This document shows positions 1-8,220 of a stretch of DNA of 64,000 nucleotides, one piece after another. Source of the stretch: Hallerella sp964587155 (lineage in GTDB: Bacteria; Fibrobacterota; Fibrobacteria; Fibrobacterales; Fibrobacteraceae). The stretch spans positions 66,766 through 130,765 of the forward strand of contig CAZPKF010000006.1 of NCBI GenBank assembly GCA_964587155.1. Direction: 5' to 3'. Made by a program: the position numbers and the translations under genes. Within the stretch, counting starts at the first letter, position 1, and each line of letters starts with the position of its first letter. The notes below the pieces were generated by a model. The model was given only the letters and a program-made list of their open reading frames with translations. It did no database searches and was not told the origin of the DNA.

Positions 1-199
1 TTGCAAACGGAAGAATACCCACATACAGCAAAACCCGGCGCAAAACGGAAATTTTTCCCATCCGAAGGCGGCGATAAATCAACAAGCAGAAGAGCAATGC
101 GAACACCGCCAAAATCCATGCCGAGGACGCAAATCCCAACGAAACAATGGAGGCGACAAGGATCACCAGTGCGCTTTCCGGAGAGAATTTTCCGTTCAC
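1..199 (-). CDS. Membrane protein N-terminus, probable transglutaminase-type partner of DUF58 (partial)
   Basis: Only the first 66 codons lie in the window; the gene runs off the left edge. It begins with GTG at 199, whose last bases form the TGA stop of the upstream DUF58 gene (GTGA overlap), so translation is probably coupled. The visible part starts MNGKFSPESALVIL and holds a hydrophobic stretch of two closely spaced membrane segments followed by a basic loop (YRRLRMGK). In MoxR-DUF58 cassettes the third gene is often a multi-pass TgpA-like transglutaminase. That assignment is from context only; no catalytic residues are visible here. Confidence 0.55.
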   Translation of the reverse strand, partial: MNGKFSPESALVILVASIVSLGFASSAWILAVFALLFCLLIYRRLRMGKISVLRRVLLYVGILPFA

Positions 200-1329
200 A
201 GAAGATCCTCCCTGCCGGCACAGACAAACTTGATTTCATCCCCATCTGCGGCGGCAAATGTTTTGTCTACGACAACAATTTGCTTATCCACTTTCCAAGG
301 AACCCGGCGCAAAGAAACAGAAAGGATTGGAGAATCCTCTACCGAGGTTCCGTTCCACGCATCCAGTTCGTAATGATTCCAAATTTCCGCACGGGGAATT
401 TCCGCCAGGAATTTTAAAATTTCTCTTTGGACAAAAGGCGTTTTTAAGGGAACTTCCTTGCCGCCGATAAAAAAGCGCGAAAGGGCTCCCCGTTCCAAAA
501 GCCAAAACGCAACACTTCCGCACAATCGGATTGCCGCTTCCACACACATTTTTTCGTACAAATGCGTTGCGGAAACATCCAAGAGCAACACGATTCCTCC
601 GCCCGATTCCTTCTCATATTCCTTGGTAAAAGGCCTTCCGTAACGGGCAAAGGCCCGGTAATGCAAATCCCGCAAGCTGTCCCCATCCCGGTATTCGCGA
701 ACACCGTAAAATTCCTGTCCTCGGCAATTTTCGGGGCGAAGACAGCGTTCAAAACGGGCGCCGCTTTTTCCGGCTGTCAAAAAAGCAAATGACTTCAGCG
801 GAAAAATTTTCGGTGCGACCAACAATTCAACCGTTTTCCCATAAGGTTTCAAACTTTGAACGAGTCCAGAGGGATGCCGCTCGACAAGTGCGATTCTCGG
901 CAACTGAAAAACGCCGCGCCGATGCGGTAAAATCGTTCCGTCCCCAAGCGACTCTAACGAAGAATCCATCCGGAAAGATTTCCAAAAAACACCCGCTTTC
1001 AAAGGTTTTTCAAATAACGCCGAAAGACGGAACGGCACGCCTTCTGTCCCCTGCGGAATTTCGATTCGCAAAATGCGGTTCTTCGGTTTTCTCCGGGAAA
1101 GAAGCGCAAGGAATAGTGAAACGGCAAAAAAAAGTTCCAGACATTTCAAGGGGAAAAATCCGGGAGCGAAGAGAAAAAAAGCGCCAAACAAAAGGAGTGC
1201 GCAAATGATATGGCCCGCCGGGCTAAAAGCCTCGCTCCAGAAAAAATAAATCCGCATCAGCCATCCGGATTTTTCCGGCATCCGCGGATATGCTTTCCAC
1301 AACCACGCTACTTCTTTGAAAAAACGCAT
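196..1329 (-). CDS. DUF58 family protein
   Basis: A 377-residue protein of the DUF58 (YeaD2-like) family, a membrane-anchored protein with a VWA-like C-terminal half that regularly accompanies MoxR ATPases. Two hydrophobic segments lie near the N-terminus. The family signature is clear mid-protein (GVREYRDGDSLRDLHYRAFA), followed by the VWA-like strand VLLLDVSAT. I chose the ATG at 1329 (MRFFKEVAWLW) because it sits 4 bp after the MoxR stop; longer in-frame extensions would lie inside moxR. The 3' end overlaps the next gene by GTGA. Precise function is unknown; the family is inferred to act in envelope or protein-complex assembly. Confidence 0.85.
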   Translation of the reverse strand: MRFFKEVAWLWKAYPRMPEKSGWLMRIYFFWSEAFSPAGHIICALLLFGAFFLFAPGFFPLKCLELFFAVSLFLALLSRRKPKNRILRIEIPQGTEGVPFRLSALFEKPLKAGVFWKSFRMDSSLESLGDGTILPHRRGVFQLPRIALVERHPSGLVQSLKPYGKTVELLVAPKIFPLKSFAFLTAGKSGARFERCLRPENCRGQEFYGVREYRDGDSLRDLHYRAFARYGRPFTKEYEKESGGGIVLLLDVSATHLYEKMCVEAAIRLCGSVAFWLLERGALSRFFIGGKEVPLKTPFVQREILKFLAEIPRAEIWNHYELDAWNGTSVEDSPILSVSLRRVPWKVDKQIVVVDKTFAAADGDEIKFVCAGREDLL

Positions 1330-1333
1330 TCCA

Positions 1334-2242
1334 TCACCTGGGAACGGAAATTTCACGGCGGATTTCTTCCAAAATGGCAACGGTTGCTCCGGGAGCGGAA
1401 TCCTCTGCAAAAATCCGGTGGGAAAGGACGGGGAAAAGAGCGCGTTGAATATCATCGGGAAGAACATAGTCCCGATTTTCCATATAAGCGAACGCACGTG
1501 AAAGCGCACACAAAGCCATCCCCGCCCGCGGACTTGCCCCAAGCCTCAATCCCGGACGATTTCGAGTCGCCCGTACAAGCTTTACCGCATACAGTTCGAG
1601 ATCTTCGTCCATGTGGACTTTCTTTACCTCGGAACGAAGTTTCAAAACATCCGCCGGAGTCATCACCGGTTGAAGCTTTTCAATTGGCAGACCAAACCGG
1701 TGTCCGCGAACAATATCGAGTTCCGAATTTTCCGATGGGTATCCGATGGATATCCGCATAAGAAAACGGTCCATTTGCGCTTCGGGAAGAGGATAAACGC
1801 CGCGGAATTCAACAGGATTTTCCGTTGCCAGAACCAGAAAAAAGTCAGGCAGCGGAATGGAATTTCCCTCAAGCGAAACGGAGCGTTCTTCCATCGCTTC
1901 GAGCAAGGCACTTTGCGTTCGTGGACTAGCCCTGTTGATTTCATCAGCGAGCAGGATTTGCGTAAAAACGGGACCTTTCCTAATTTCAAAATCAGATTTT
2001 CCCGGCCGGAATACAGCCCCACCGGTCACGTCGGCAGGCAACAAGTCCGAAGTAAACTGGATTCGGGAATATTCGGCGGAAAGTGCTTTCGCCAACGCCT
2101 TGGCCAAAGTCGTCTTCCCTGTACCTGGAACATCTTCAATAAGCACGTGTCCATCGGCGAGAAGCGCTCCGACAAGAAGTGAAATAGAATCTTCCTTGCC
2201 TAGGATAACAGAGTTTAAAGCGTTGATCAAATGCGGAATCAT
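1334..2242 (-). CDS. MoxR family AAA+ ATPase
   Basis: A 302-residue MoxR-type AAA+ ATPase, a presumed chaperone that remodels or activates partner proteins carrying VWA or DUF58 domains. Visible motifs are Walker A (PGTGKTTLA, residues 39-47), Walker B (LLADEINRA, Asp100-Glu101), the sensor-1 region (VLATENP) and the MoxR-typical QMDRFLMR segment. Length is normal for the family. It is first in a MoxR-DUF58-membrane protein cassette and is divergent from the membrane-protein gene starting at 2286. A TATATT-like box lies about 25 bp upstream of its ATG on the minus strand. Confidence 0.93.
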   Translation of the reverse strand: MIPHLINALNSVILGKEDSISLLVGALLADGHVLIEDVPGTGKTTLAKALAKALSAEYSRIQFTSDLLPADVTGGAVFRPGKSDFEIRKGPVFTQILLADEINRASPRTQSALLEAMEERSVSLEGNSIPLPDFFLVLATENPVEFRGVYPLPEAQMDRFLMRISIGYPSENSELDIVRGHRFGLPIEKLQPVMTPADVLKLRSEVKKVHMDEDLELYAVKLVRATRNRPGLRLGASPRAGMALCALSRAFAYMENRDYVLPDDIQRALFPVLSHRIFAEDSAPGATVAILEEIRREISVPR

Positions 2243-2285
2243 TTTGAAAATCCTCGAAAAACTTTTTAAATATAATACTGAAGTT
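2243..2285. promoter_or_regulatory. Divergent promoter region between moxR and the 2286 gene
   Basis: The 43-bp gap between divergent starts is AT-rich and holds overlapping -10-like boxes. TATAAT at 2271-2276 (plus) ends 9 nt before the ATG at 2286. TATATTT reads on the minus strand at about 2266-2272. The plus-strand spacing implies a transcript beginning at or just before the start codon. Confidence 0.5.
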
Positions 2286-2627
2286 ATGACAATCCTAACC
2301 GTTCCCGCTTTATTTTCTGCAGCCGCCCTGATTTTCCTTTTGGCGGATTCCTTTTTTCACATGGCGCCGGATAGGCGCAAAACGCTGATCGTTCCCGGAG
2401 GCATCCAACTTTTCGCCGTCTATACGGTTCTCGTCCGCGGTAAGGTCTTCCCCGGATTTTTCCCCGATGAAATCGTCACACTCTTCATCTACTTTTTCAG
2501 CCTGTATTTAACGTTCTACGCGTCCACCGTTTTATTTTCCTCCCAACGGCGGATTTTACAAGCTTCGCTGTGGAGCCTTTCCGCCATCGCTTGCTGGATT
2601 CTAGCCTTTTTCGGCGGAAAAGTTTAG
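2286..2627 (+). CDS. Small four-helix membrane protein, hypothetical
   Basis: A 113-residue protein I do not recognise. It has four hydrophobic segments, at roughly residues 3-24, 35-53, 65-87 and 94-111, so it is an integral inner-membrane protein. The ATG at 2286 is chosen because it starts the first hydrophobic helix and lies 9 nt after a TATAAT hexamer. No ribosome-binding site is visible, consistent with a leaderless message. The next gene starts 12 bp beyond the stop but has its own -10 box in that gap. Confidence 0.65.
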   Translation: MTILTVPALFSAAALIFLLADSFFHMAPDRRKTLIVPGGIQLFAVYTVLVRGKVFPGFFPDEIVTLFIYFFSLYLTFYASTVLFSSQRRILQASLWSLSAIACWILAFFGGKV

Positions 2628-2633
2628 TATAAT
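2628..2633 (+). promoter_or_regulatory. -10 box of the aspartoacylase gene (leaderless arrangement)
   Basis: TATAAT lies directly after the stop codon of the preceding gene and ends 6 nt before the ATG at 2640. Transcription from it would start at about the A of ATG. Confidence 0.5.
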
Positions 2634-2639
2634 AAGGAT

Positions 2640-3533
2640 ATGAATCAAATTAAGAACATCGTCATCGCCGGCGGAACACACGGAAACGAACTTTCGGGGG
2701 TGATGCTCTTTCGAAAATGGGCGAAGAACAACCATCTTTACGCTGACAAATGCCCATCGGCAAACACCGAACTGGTTCTCACCAATATCGAGGCGACAAG
2801 CGTTTGCAAGCGTTATGTCGACAGGGATTTAAATCGCAGTTTCGCAGACCGACTTATTTCATTGGAAAATCCACAGGCCTACGAAATTCGCCGGGCAAAA
2901 GAATTGAACGACCGCTTTGGCCCCAAAGGTGCCGCGACAAAAACGGACCTCATCATCGATGTGCACAACACAACATCAAACATGGGCGTATGCCTGATTC
3001 TCTCGACCCGCGATCCGTTCACCATGCGCGCAAGTGCAGAAATCGCAAATGAATTTTCAAACGCCTTCATCTATTATCAGCCCGAAGAACGCGGAGAATC
3101 CCCTTACTTTGGGACCATTGCCAAAGCGGACATTTGCTTAGAAGTAGGCCCTCAGCCACATGGAACTCTTGATGCGGACCTCTTTTTCGAAACGGAAAAA
3201 ATTGTCGGACGTTATCTAGAACTCGCAGACGAATGGAACCGCGGCGTTTTGCAGAAAAAGCCCAAAAAGAAAGTCGATGTATTCACACAATTCAAAGACA
3301 TTGATTACCCGCGGAAACCAACCGGAGAAATCACCGCCATGGTCCATCCCAATCTCCTTCACGGAGATTACAAAGAAGTCAAATCCGGAGAACCTCTTTT
3401 TATCACATTCGATGGTCAAAATGTTCCCAGCACGGAAACTCAAAGTGTTTGGCCCATCTTTATCAACGAAAGCGCCTATTACGAAAAAAAGCTCGCCATG
3501 AGCCTTACCCTGAAAACTGTCGAGGAATGGTAA
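2640..3533 (+). CDS. Aspartoacylase / succinylglutamate desuccinylase family zinc amidohydrolase
   Basis: A 297-residue cytosolic zinc hydrolase of the aspartoacylase family, which releases an acyl group from an N-acyl amino acid (classically N-acetylaspartate to acetate and aspartate). The zinc-ligand motif GGTHGNE gives His14 and Glu17, and DVHNTT gives His109. The substrate-site DLNR motif is at 63-66, and EVGPQPHG gives the catalytic-type Glu168. The whole fold is present and length is normal. Aspartoacylase fits better than AstE because of the EVGPQPHG and DLNRSF segments; the true substrate is not shown. Its TAA overlaps the next ATG by one base. Confidence 0.85.
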   Translation: MNQIKNIVIAGGTHGNELSGVMLFRKWAKNNHLYADKCPSANTELVLTNIEATSVCKRYVDRDLNRSFADRLISLENPQAYEIRRAKELNDRFGPKGAATKTDLIIDVHNTTSNMGVCLILSTRDPFTMRASAEIANEFSNAFIYYQPEERGESPYFGTIAKADICLEVGPQPHGTLDADLFFETEKIVGRYLELADEWNRGVLQKKPKKKVDVFTQFKDIDYPRKPTGEITAMVHPNLLHGDYKEVKSGEPLFITFDGQNVPSTETQSVWPIFINESAYYEKKLAMSLTLKTVEEW

Positions 3534-4153
3534 TGAACGAAAACGACAACGAACTGCAGAATCTTTCTACCGATGAAAAAATCAACGCCTTGCTTTCCCT
3601 CATTCAAGACCAGCGAAGCGCTCCTTACGATTCCCGCTTTGACGAAATCCTCGACGGGTTTGAAGATTTCTTGATGACGCGTCCGGAGCCTCCCCGCGAA
3701 TGGCAGGAACGCTACGACGCTTCGGGGAAAAAATTTGACTACTGGCAAGTCGTGCTTCCTCAAGATTTTCAAGACCCTTTTGAAGACGATTTGGGAAACA
3801 TACGACGCCTGCGAAATGAATTTTCTGAGACAAAGCCTTCGATGGCTTTGGAACACGCCCTCATTTCGCGGAACTATTTTTTATACGAAAACGGTCACGC
3901 CGCGCCCATTCCGGCCCCACGGCCCATTTTGATGCTCGAAAGCATGGACGATGAAAATTCCAAGATTGATTGGGACTGCTGTTTCACCCTCTTTGGCGAC
4001 GGAAGCTTTTACGCTTACAATTTGAACAACGATGAAGAAGAAGAACTCGGCGAAGACTTCAAAAGCATTTTGAAAGACAGGATTGGAGTCCTCTCAGAAA
4101 TGCGCCTGATCGTTCCTGCCGAAGGGCGCGATTACGGAGTTTTGCACAGCTGA
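3533..4153 (+). CDS. Acidic hypothetical protein
   Basis: A 206-residue protein that I do not recognise. It is strongly acidic, with an Asn/Glu-rich start (MNENDNELQ) and an acidic run near the C-terminus (NNDEEEELGED). There is no signal peptide or membrane segment, so it should be cytosolic. The ATG at 3533 overlaps the upstream TAA (TAATG), and its own TGA overlaps the next ATG (TGATG). It is therefore embedded in a tightly coupled operon with an aspartoacylase-like enzyme before it and a secreted protein after it. Confidence 0.7.
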   Translation: MNENDNELQNLSTDEKINALLSLIQDQRSAPYDSRFDEILDGFEDFLMTRPEPPREWQERYDASGKKFDYWQVVLPQDFQDPFEDDLGNIRRLRNEFSETKPSMALEHALISRNYFLYENGHAAPIPAPRPILMLESMDDENSKIDWDCCFTLFGDGSFYAYNLNNDEEEELGEDFKSILKDRIGVLSEMRLIVPAEGRDYGVLHS

Positions 4154-5406
4154 TGTCCATGTTCAAAACATTTTCCATCGCCTGCGGAATTTTTGCCGTT
4201 TCCGGATTTTCCGCATTTATCCAAGCACCGATTCCCCCATCGGAATCCGGAAATTATTTCGAAGATTCTAATGGCGATGGCAAGATTGACTTTGTGCACT
4301 TCACCTTTTTGGGAAACCTTTCTCGCACCTATCTCGATTCTGCAGTAAAAAGTTTATCGTTCAACTGGTTTGACGCAAACGGAAACAGCAAAAATTTTTC
4401 TTTTTCGGGTTCCGAACTTTCATTCGATTCCACACAAGCGAATTCCATCCGCATTCCTGTTTCCTCCGAAATCACATCGGTGACAGAGACTTCTCTTCCG
4501 CGGCAAGCCAAAACGGCGTTGATCGTTTTCAACGATTCTTCTTCCATGGAAATCCGAATGCGAGAACGAATCGCTCCACAAATCAATTCCGCAATTCTTT
4601 TTTCTGCCCAACAAAACGCTTCGGATTCTTTAATTGTGTCCTTTACCGAACCGGTGAAAGAAATTTTTCCCGGAGAATCTTTTTTAGAATTCCGGCATTC
4701 TGAAGAGACTTGCTCTTTGTCTACACAAAACGCCTCTTGGGATTTTTCTCGCTCCACGGTAAAAATAAGCCGGATACCCGGAGAGGCCTTCCCCTTTCCC
4801 GGCGATTCCATCCGCATTTTGCCGGCATCTCTTGCCGATACGCTTGGAAACAAAACCGGGAACGATTCGCCGTTTCGAAAAATTTTCAGCGTCTACCCTT
4901 TCCGATTGCATACAAATTCACTTGCCACGGCAACACTTTCCCCAAAAACGGAAATTCCCATTTTTGAACGTCTTTTCACCAGTCCAGAATTAAAAGCACC
5001 CGAAAAGAATTCATTGGGCGTTGCAATGACTTTTGGCGGCGAAGACTTGCGGGAATACCTAAAAAAATTCCGCAGCACGACAGATGATGTATCACCGGAA
5101 CTTTTGTCAATGTCTTTAACCTTGCAGATTTACTCTCGCACGGGCGAATACGTGACAAGTGTCCATTCTACGACAAAATGCTCGGATGAAAAATTTCCAG
5201 ACGGAAACTGCCTTGTCAATCCTCGAACCATTTTTCTCCGATGGAACTTGATGGCAAACAACCGGCAAATCGTGGGAACCGGCGTTTACCTGGTCAAAAT
5301 TTTAGCAGAAGTCCGCTACCAAAAAACACTTTTGTGGCAAAGCGGAAGTGGAAAGAGCGCTGTCCAAACCTGGGGAATCAAAAGGATTGACAATGGAAGC
5401 CTTTGA
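4153..5406 (+). CDS. Secreted protein with C-terminal FlgD-like Ig module, hypothetical
   Basis: A 417-residue protein with an N-terminal signal peptide (MSMFKTFSIACGIFAVSGF). A DSNGDGKIDFV segment at about residues 38-48 resembles an EF-hand/dockerin-type calcium loop. The middle is Ser/Thr-rich and predicted beta. Near the end is a FlgD-like Ig or sorting-type pattern (RWNLMANNRQIVGTGVYLVKI), common at the C-termini of surface proteins in the Fibrobacterota-Bacteroidota group. The role is probably extracellular or outer-surface, with function unknown. The start overlaps the upstream stop; the last 14 bp overlap the HAD gene. Confidence 0.7.
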   Translation: MSMFKTFSIACGIFAVSGFSAFIQAPIPPSESGNYFEDSNGDGKIDFVHFTFLGNLSRTYLDSAVKSLSFNWFDANGNSKNFSFSGSELSFDSTQANSIRIPVSSEITSVTETSLPRQAKTALIVFNDSSSMEIRMRERIAPQINSAILFSAQQNASDSLIVSFTEPVKEIFPGESFLEFRHSEETCSLSTQNASWDFSRSTVKISRIPGEAFPFPGDSIRILPASLADTLGNKTGNDSPFRKIFSVYPFRLHTNSLATATLSPKTEIPIFERLFTSPELKAPEKNSLGVAMTFGGEDLREYLKKFRSTTDDVSPELLSMSLTLQIYSRTGEYVTSVHSTTKCSDEKFPDGNCLVNPRTIFLRWNLMANNRQIVGTGVYLVKILAEVRYQKTLLWQSGSGKSAVQTWGIKRIDNGSL

Positions 5407-6259
5407 ACGGGATATTTATGCGCACTATTTTAAGCTCGGCCATTTTCGTCCCATGCCCAACGCCCCCTCAGACATTTCGCTGAACGCCCTGATAGAAAAA
5501 TACGAAGCCTTCTTTTTTGATGCTTTTGGAACATTTTATTGCCGAGGAGAAACTCTGTATCCCGGCGCACTTGAAATGTATCAGAAAGTTCGGGCTTCGG
5601 GAAAACCGATGCGGCTTGTGACAAATGCTGCGTCCTCGGCAATTCCGCAATTTGTCGAAAGCTTGAACCGCATGAACATTCCTTTCGAAGAATCTGAAAT
5701 CATTTCTTCCGGTGGACTGTTTGCTGATTTCGCAAAAGGAAAAGGAATCCGCGAAGCCTTTTACATTGGCCGCCCTGGTGGAATCGGTTTTTTAAAAGAA
5801 GGCGGCGTCTCCGTTTCCGAATCGCCTTTGGAAAACACGGTCATCATTTCTTCGGTCGCAGAGAATCAAAAGCATCTCGATAGAGCAAAAGAGATTCTTT
5901 CTCGCCCAGACGCAAAACTGATTGTTCTCAATCCAGACGCCTGGGCTCCGCGGATGCAAGGGCCCCGCGAAGGGGTTTCTGGATGCGAAGCGCACAAACT
6001 TTTTTTGGAACAGCATCCAGAAACTTTTTATTTGGGAAAGCCGTTCCTTCCCATTTTTGAAAAAGCGCTGAAAAGTCTTCCCGGAATGCCGAAAACCATT
6101 ATGATTGGCGATACATTGGCAACTGACATTGGGGGCGCATTGAACGCAGGAATCGATGCGGCACTCCTTATCGGAAGGAATCAACCCGCTGCGGAACTCG
6201 CATCCGACGAAGCATTTTTAAAAATAAGACCCACCTATTACTTGCGACTTGACAAATAA
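5393..6259 (+). CDS. HAD-superfamily subclass IIA (NagD-like) hydrolase
   Basis: A 288-residue HAD phosphatase-fold protein. Motif I is FFFDAFGTFY with nucleophile Asp43. The cap follows, and motif IV is MIGDTLATDIGGALNAGIDA with the paired acidic residues. The Gly-rich IIA ending is like NagD. The residue two after the nucleophile is Phe, not the usual acid/base Asp. This resembles HAD-IIA subfamilies with a DVWGV-type motif, so the chemistry may differ from standard phosphatases. I use the ATG at 5393 (MEAFERDIY), which overlaps the previous gene by 14 bp. Confidence 0.8.
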   Translation: MEAFERDIYAHYFKLGHFRPMPNAPSDISLNALIEKYEAFFFDAFGTFYCRGETLYPGALEMYQKVRASGKPMRLVTNAASSAIPQFVESLNRMNIPFEESEIISSGGLFADFAKGKGIREAFYIGRPGGIGFLKEGGVSVSESPLENTVIISSVAENQKHLDRAKEILSRPDAKLIVLNPDAWAPRMQGPREGVSGCEAHKLFLEQHPETFYLGKPFLPIFEKALKSLPGMPKTIMIGDTLATDIGGALNAGIDAALLIGRNQPAAELASDEAFLKIRPTYYLRLDK

Positions 6260-6343
6260 TCGCCATCGGTTTTCTGCAAAAGCTGTTTCTCACCACCAAA
6301 AAAAATTTTGCCGTACAAATTGACTTCTGAGACTGTTCCCTTT

Positions 6344-6421
6344 GCAAAAACGGTTCACCTTGGCCGTTGACACCGTGAAAAATTCACCCCATTTGCAGAA
6401 AAGATTTTTCTCTAAAACCCG
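6344..6421 (+). repeat. Dispersed intergenic repeat, copy A (degenerate)
   Basis: It carries the core GCAAAAACGGTTC, then GGCCGT, ACCGTG, AATTCACCCC and TTTGCAGAAAAG in the family order and spacing. The arms ACGG/CCGT can pair. The 3' tail is lost after CTAAAACCC. Confidence 0.6.
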
Positions 6422-6838
6422 ACTAATACCGCTTTTACTAAGACCTTTCGATTTTTTTTCAAACGCCCCCATCAAAAAAATTATTTTTTTGCCATGAGTT
6501 GGGAATGTCGATTTTTGCGCGGAACGTTTTGCGTCAGACGCAACCAAGAATGCCACCCGGGAGATTCCGGCTGTGTTTTGGCCGGGAGATTCCACTTTCC
6601 TTTTGACGAATCCCCAAAGCGTTCAAGGCAAGAAATTTCAAAGCACACGAAATAAAAGAAGAGGACTTCCACTGAGCCTTTGTTGCAAAACGCCAGCAAA
6701 CCGTTCGAAATTTTCTCTCCGATATAAAAAGATTCTTTTTGGCATCCTATAAAAATTTGTAAAGAAAATTCCCTAAATAAAATAAGAGAAAATCAAAAAG
6801 CTATCTTTATCCGGCATCGAACGATTTAGGAGACCCTT
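6422..6838. other. Gene-free stretch upstream of the outer-membrane protein gene
   Basis: No coding signal. It contains a 12-bp direct repeat CCGGGAGATTCC at 6557-6568 and 6582-6593, spaced 25 bp start to start. A TATCTT -10-like box lies in CTATCTTTATCC at about 6801. An AGGAG ribosome-binding site lies just before the ATG at 6839. Confidence 0.5.
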
Positions 6839-7591
6839 ATGTTCAAGAAACTCAGCCTTACCGCATTGCTTGTCGCCACGACAGCTTTTGCCTCTTACGA
6901 TTATTATCAATTGCCCGAAGCGGGAAAAGGTACCGTGAAAGGCACATTCTACTACGACTCCGATGATCCTTGGTCGCAGTGGAGCATCAACGCCAGCGCC
7001 CGTTACGTTCTCATTCCGAATTTGGAACTTTCTATCCAGTCTTTCGGTTATAAATCTTGGGAAACAACCGGTTCGGATGGTGCGGGATTCACCGATTTGA
7101 CACTCGGAGCCCGTTACGCCATCATGCCCATTGTGAACCTTTTCCTCGATTTGAACCTTCCTATTGGGAGCAATGATGTCAGCGACCGTTTGAACTTTGC
7201 AATCGGTGGACAGTTTTCTCAGGAACTCGCCCCGAACCTGATGCTCGGCACAGAAGCAGGCATTATCTGGGGATTTGAACGGCACGATTTTGAACCCGGC
7301 TTGGTGACGAACATCGCCGCAGAACTCGGTTACACCATTACAAACATCGGACTGACTCCGTTTGTTGGATTGGAAATCAAATTCAAACTCACCGATGACG
7401 ATTACAGTGGTCCGGGCGCTTGGGAAGACAATGCCGGCGACAACAGTTTCAAACTTTGGCTCGGCGCCCTTTACAACATCAACGAACAAATGGCCGTTGA
7501 TGGAAAGCTCGTTGTCCGCTCTGGCGACAGCAGCCACTATCTCGATGGTGACGCAGCAGGCATCGCCGCCAATTTCTATTTCAATTTCTAA
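6839..7591 (+). CDS. Outer-membrane beta-barrel protein
   Basis: A 250-residue protein with a classical signal peptide (MFKKLSLTALLVATTAFA, likely cleaved before SYDYY). Amphipathic beta strands follow throughout, and it ends in an aromatic residue (NFYFNF), the usual outer-membrane barrel signature. Alternating patterns such as TDLTLGARYAI and AELGYTITNIGLTPFVGLEI fit 8-10 strands of an OmpW or transporter-like barrel. It stands alone: a long regulatory region precedes it and a strong hairpin terminator follows. AGGAG sits 7 nt before the ATG. Substrate or function is unknown. Confidence 0.75.
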   Translation: MFKKLSLTALLVATTAFASYDYYQLPEAGKGTVKGTFYYDSDDPWSQWSINASARYVLIPNLELSIQSFGYKSWETTGSDGAGFTDLTLGARYAIMPIVNLFLDLNLPIGSNDVSDRLNFAIGGQFSQELAPNLMLGTEAGIIWGFERHDFEPGLVTNIAAELGYTITNIGLTPFVGLEIKFKLTDDDYSGPGAWEDNAGDNSFKLWLGALYNINEQMAVDGKLVVRSGDSSHYLDGDAAGIAANFYFNF

Positions 7592-7609
7592 TCTGATTTT
7601 TTAGAAGTG

Positions 7610-7640
7610 AAAAACCGTCGGATTCCTTCCGACGGTTTTT
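7610..7640. terminator. Bidirectional intrinsic terminator
   Basis: A 13-bp perfect stem, AAAAACCGTCGGA / TCCGACGGTTTTT, with a short loop, flanked by A- and T-runs on both sides. It can end both the outer-membrane protein gene (plus) and the glycosylase gene (minus). Confidence 0.85.
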
Positions 7641-7643
7641 GTT

Positions 7644-8219
7644 TTAACGCAATCCGATTTCCGAAAACAGTTTTTGATATGCGGCGACTTTTTTTTCAAA
7701 TGGAAGCGGATACGCACGACTAGAACTCGGAGTCCTATACAAGTGCAATTGGCGGTCGCCAATCCAAAATGGACTTTTTCCGCCAACCGGAGGAGTCGCC
7801 GTTTCAAGGAGCCGACTGAGAGTTTCTGTCGCCAGAGTTCCCGTTGTGTTGACTGCGATGCACTTCGGCAATTTTTTCAAGATGCCCATTACATCGGTCG
7901 TTTGCACAATTTTCAAAAAAGCATCCGAAGCGTTTCCCCTGAGACGGTCAACTTTTTCGGCGACATCGTAAATAGCGATTCCCGTTTCGTTCAAAAATTT
8001 GACGATTTTTTCTTTATCAAACACCCGGACATTTTGACAAATAAAATATTCCCGGTCATCAAAAAAGGCCTTTCCCAAAATTCGCCACATATCGTTGTTG
8101 AAATTCGGGTAATAAAAATTCATGCACCACCGGGCTTGCGGCGGCGGAAAACTGCCCAGCATCAAAATTTTTGAACTCGGCGGAAGAAACGGTTTCAGCG
8201 GATGCGTTTCCGCAGACAA
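7644..8219 (-). CDS. Uracil-DNA glycosylase superfamily protein
   Basis: About 191 residues of the uracil/hypoxanthine-DNA glycosylase superfamily (Mug-like or family-6-like fold). These enzymes remove deaminated bases from DNA. The active-site segment LMLGSFPPPQARW precedes YYPNFNNDMWRILG, the typical product-binding loop, and the C-terminal part ends RTPSSSRA where the family has its HPSP-like motif. I favour the TTG at 8219, which follows the upstream TAA directly and is preceded by AGGA at good spacing. An ATG at 8264 would overlap the nitroreductase by 44 bp without a ribosome-binding site. Confidence 0.75.
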   Translation of the reverse strand: MSAETHPLKPFLPPSSKILMLGSFPPPQARWCMNFYYPNFNNDMWRILGKAFFDDREYFICQNVRVFDKEKIVKFLNETGIAIYDVAEKVDRLRGNASDAFLKIVQTTDVMGILKKLPKCIAVNTTGTLATETLSRLLETATPPVGGKSPFWIGDRQLHLYRTPSSSRAYPLPFEKKVAAYQKLFSEIGLR

Positions 8220-8220
8220 A

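Noticed and set aside
1330..1542. N-terminal extension of the DUF58 protein
   Set aside because: The extra 71 codons overlap the conserved end of moxR; the ATG at 1329 follows the moxR stop by 4 bp.
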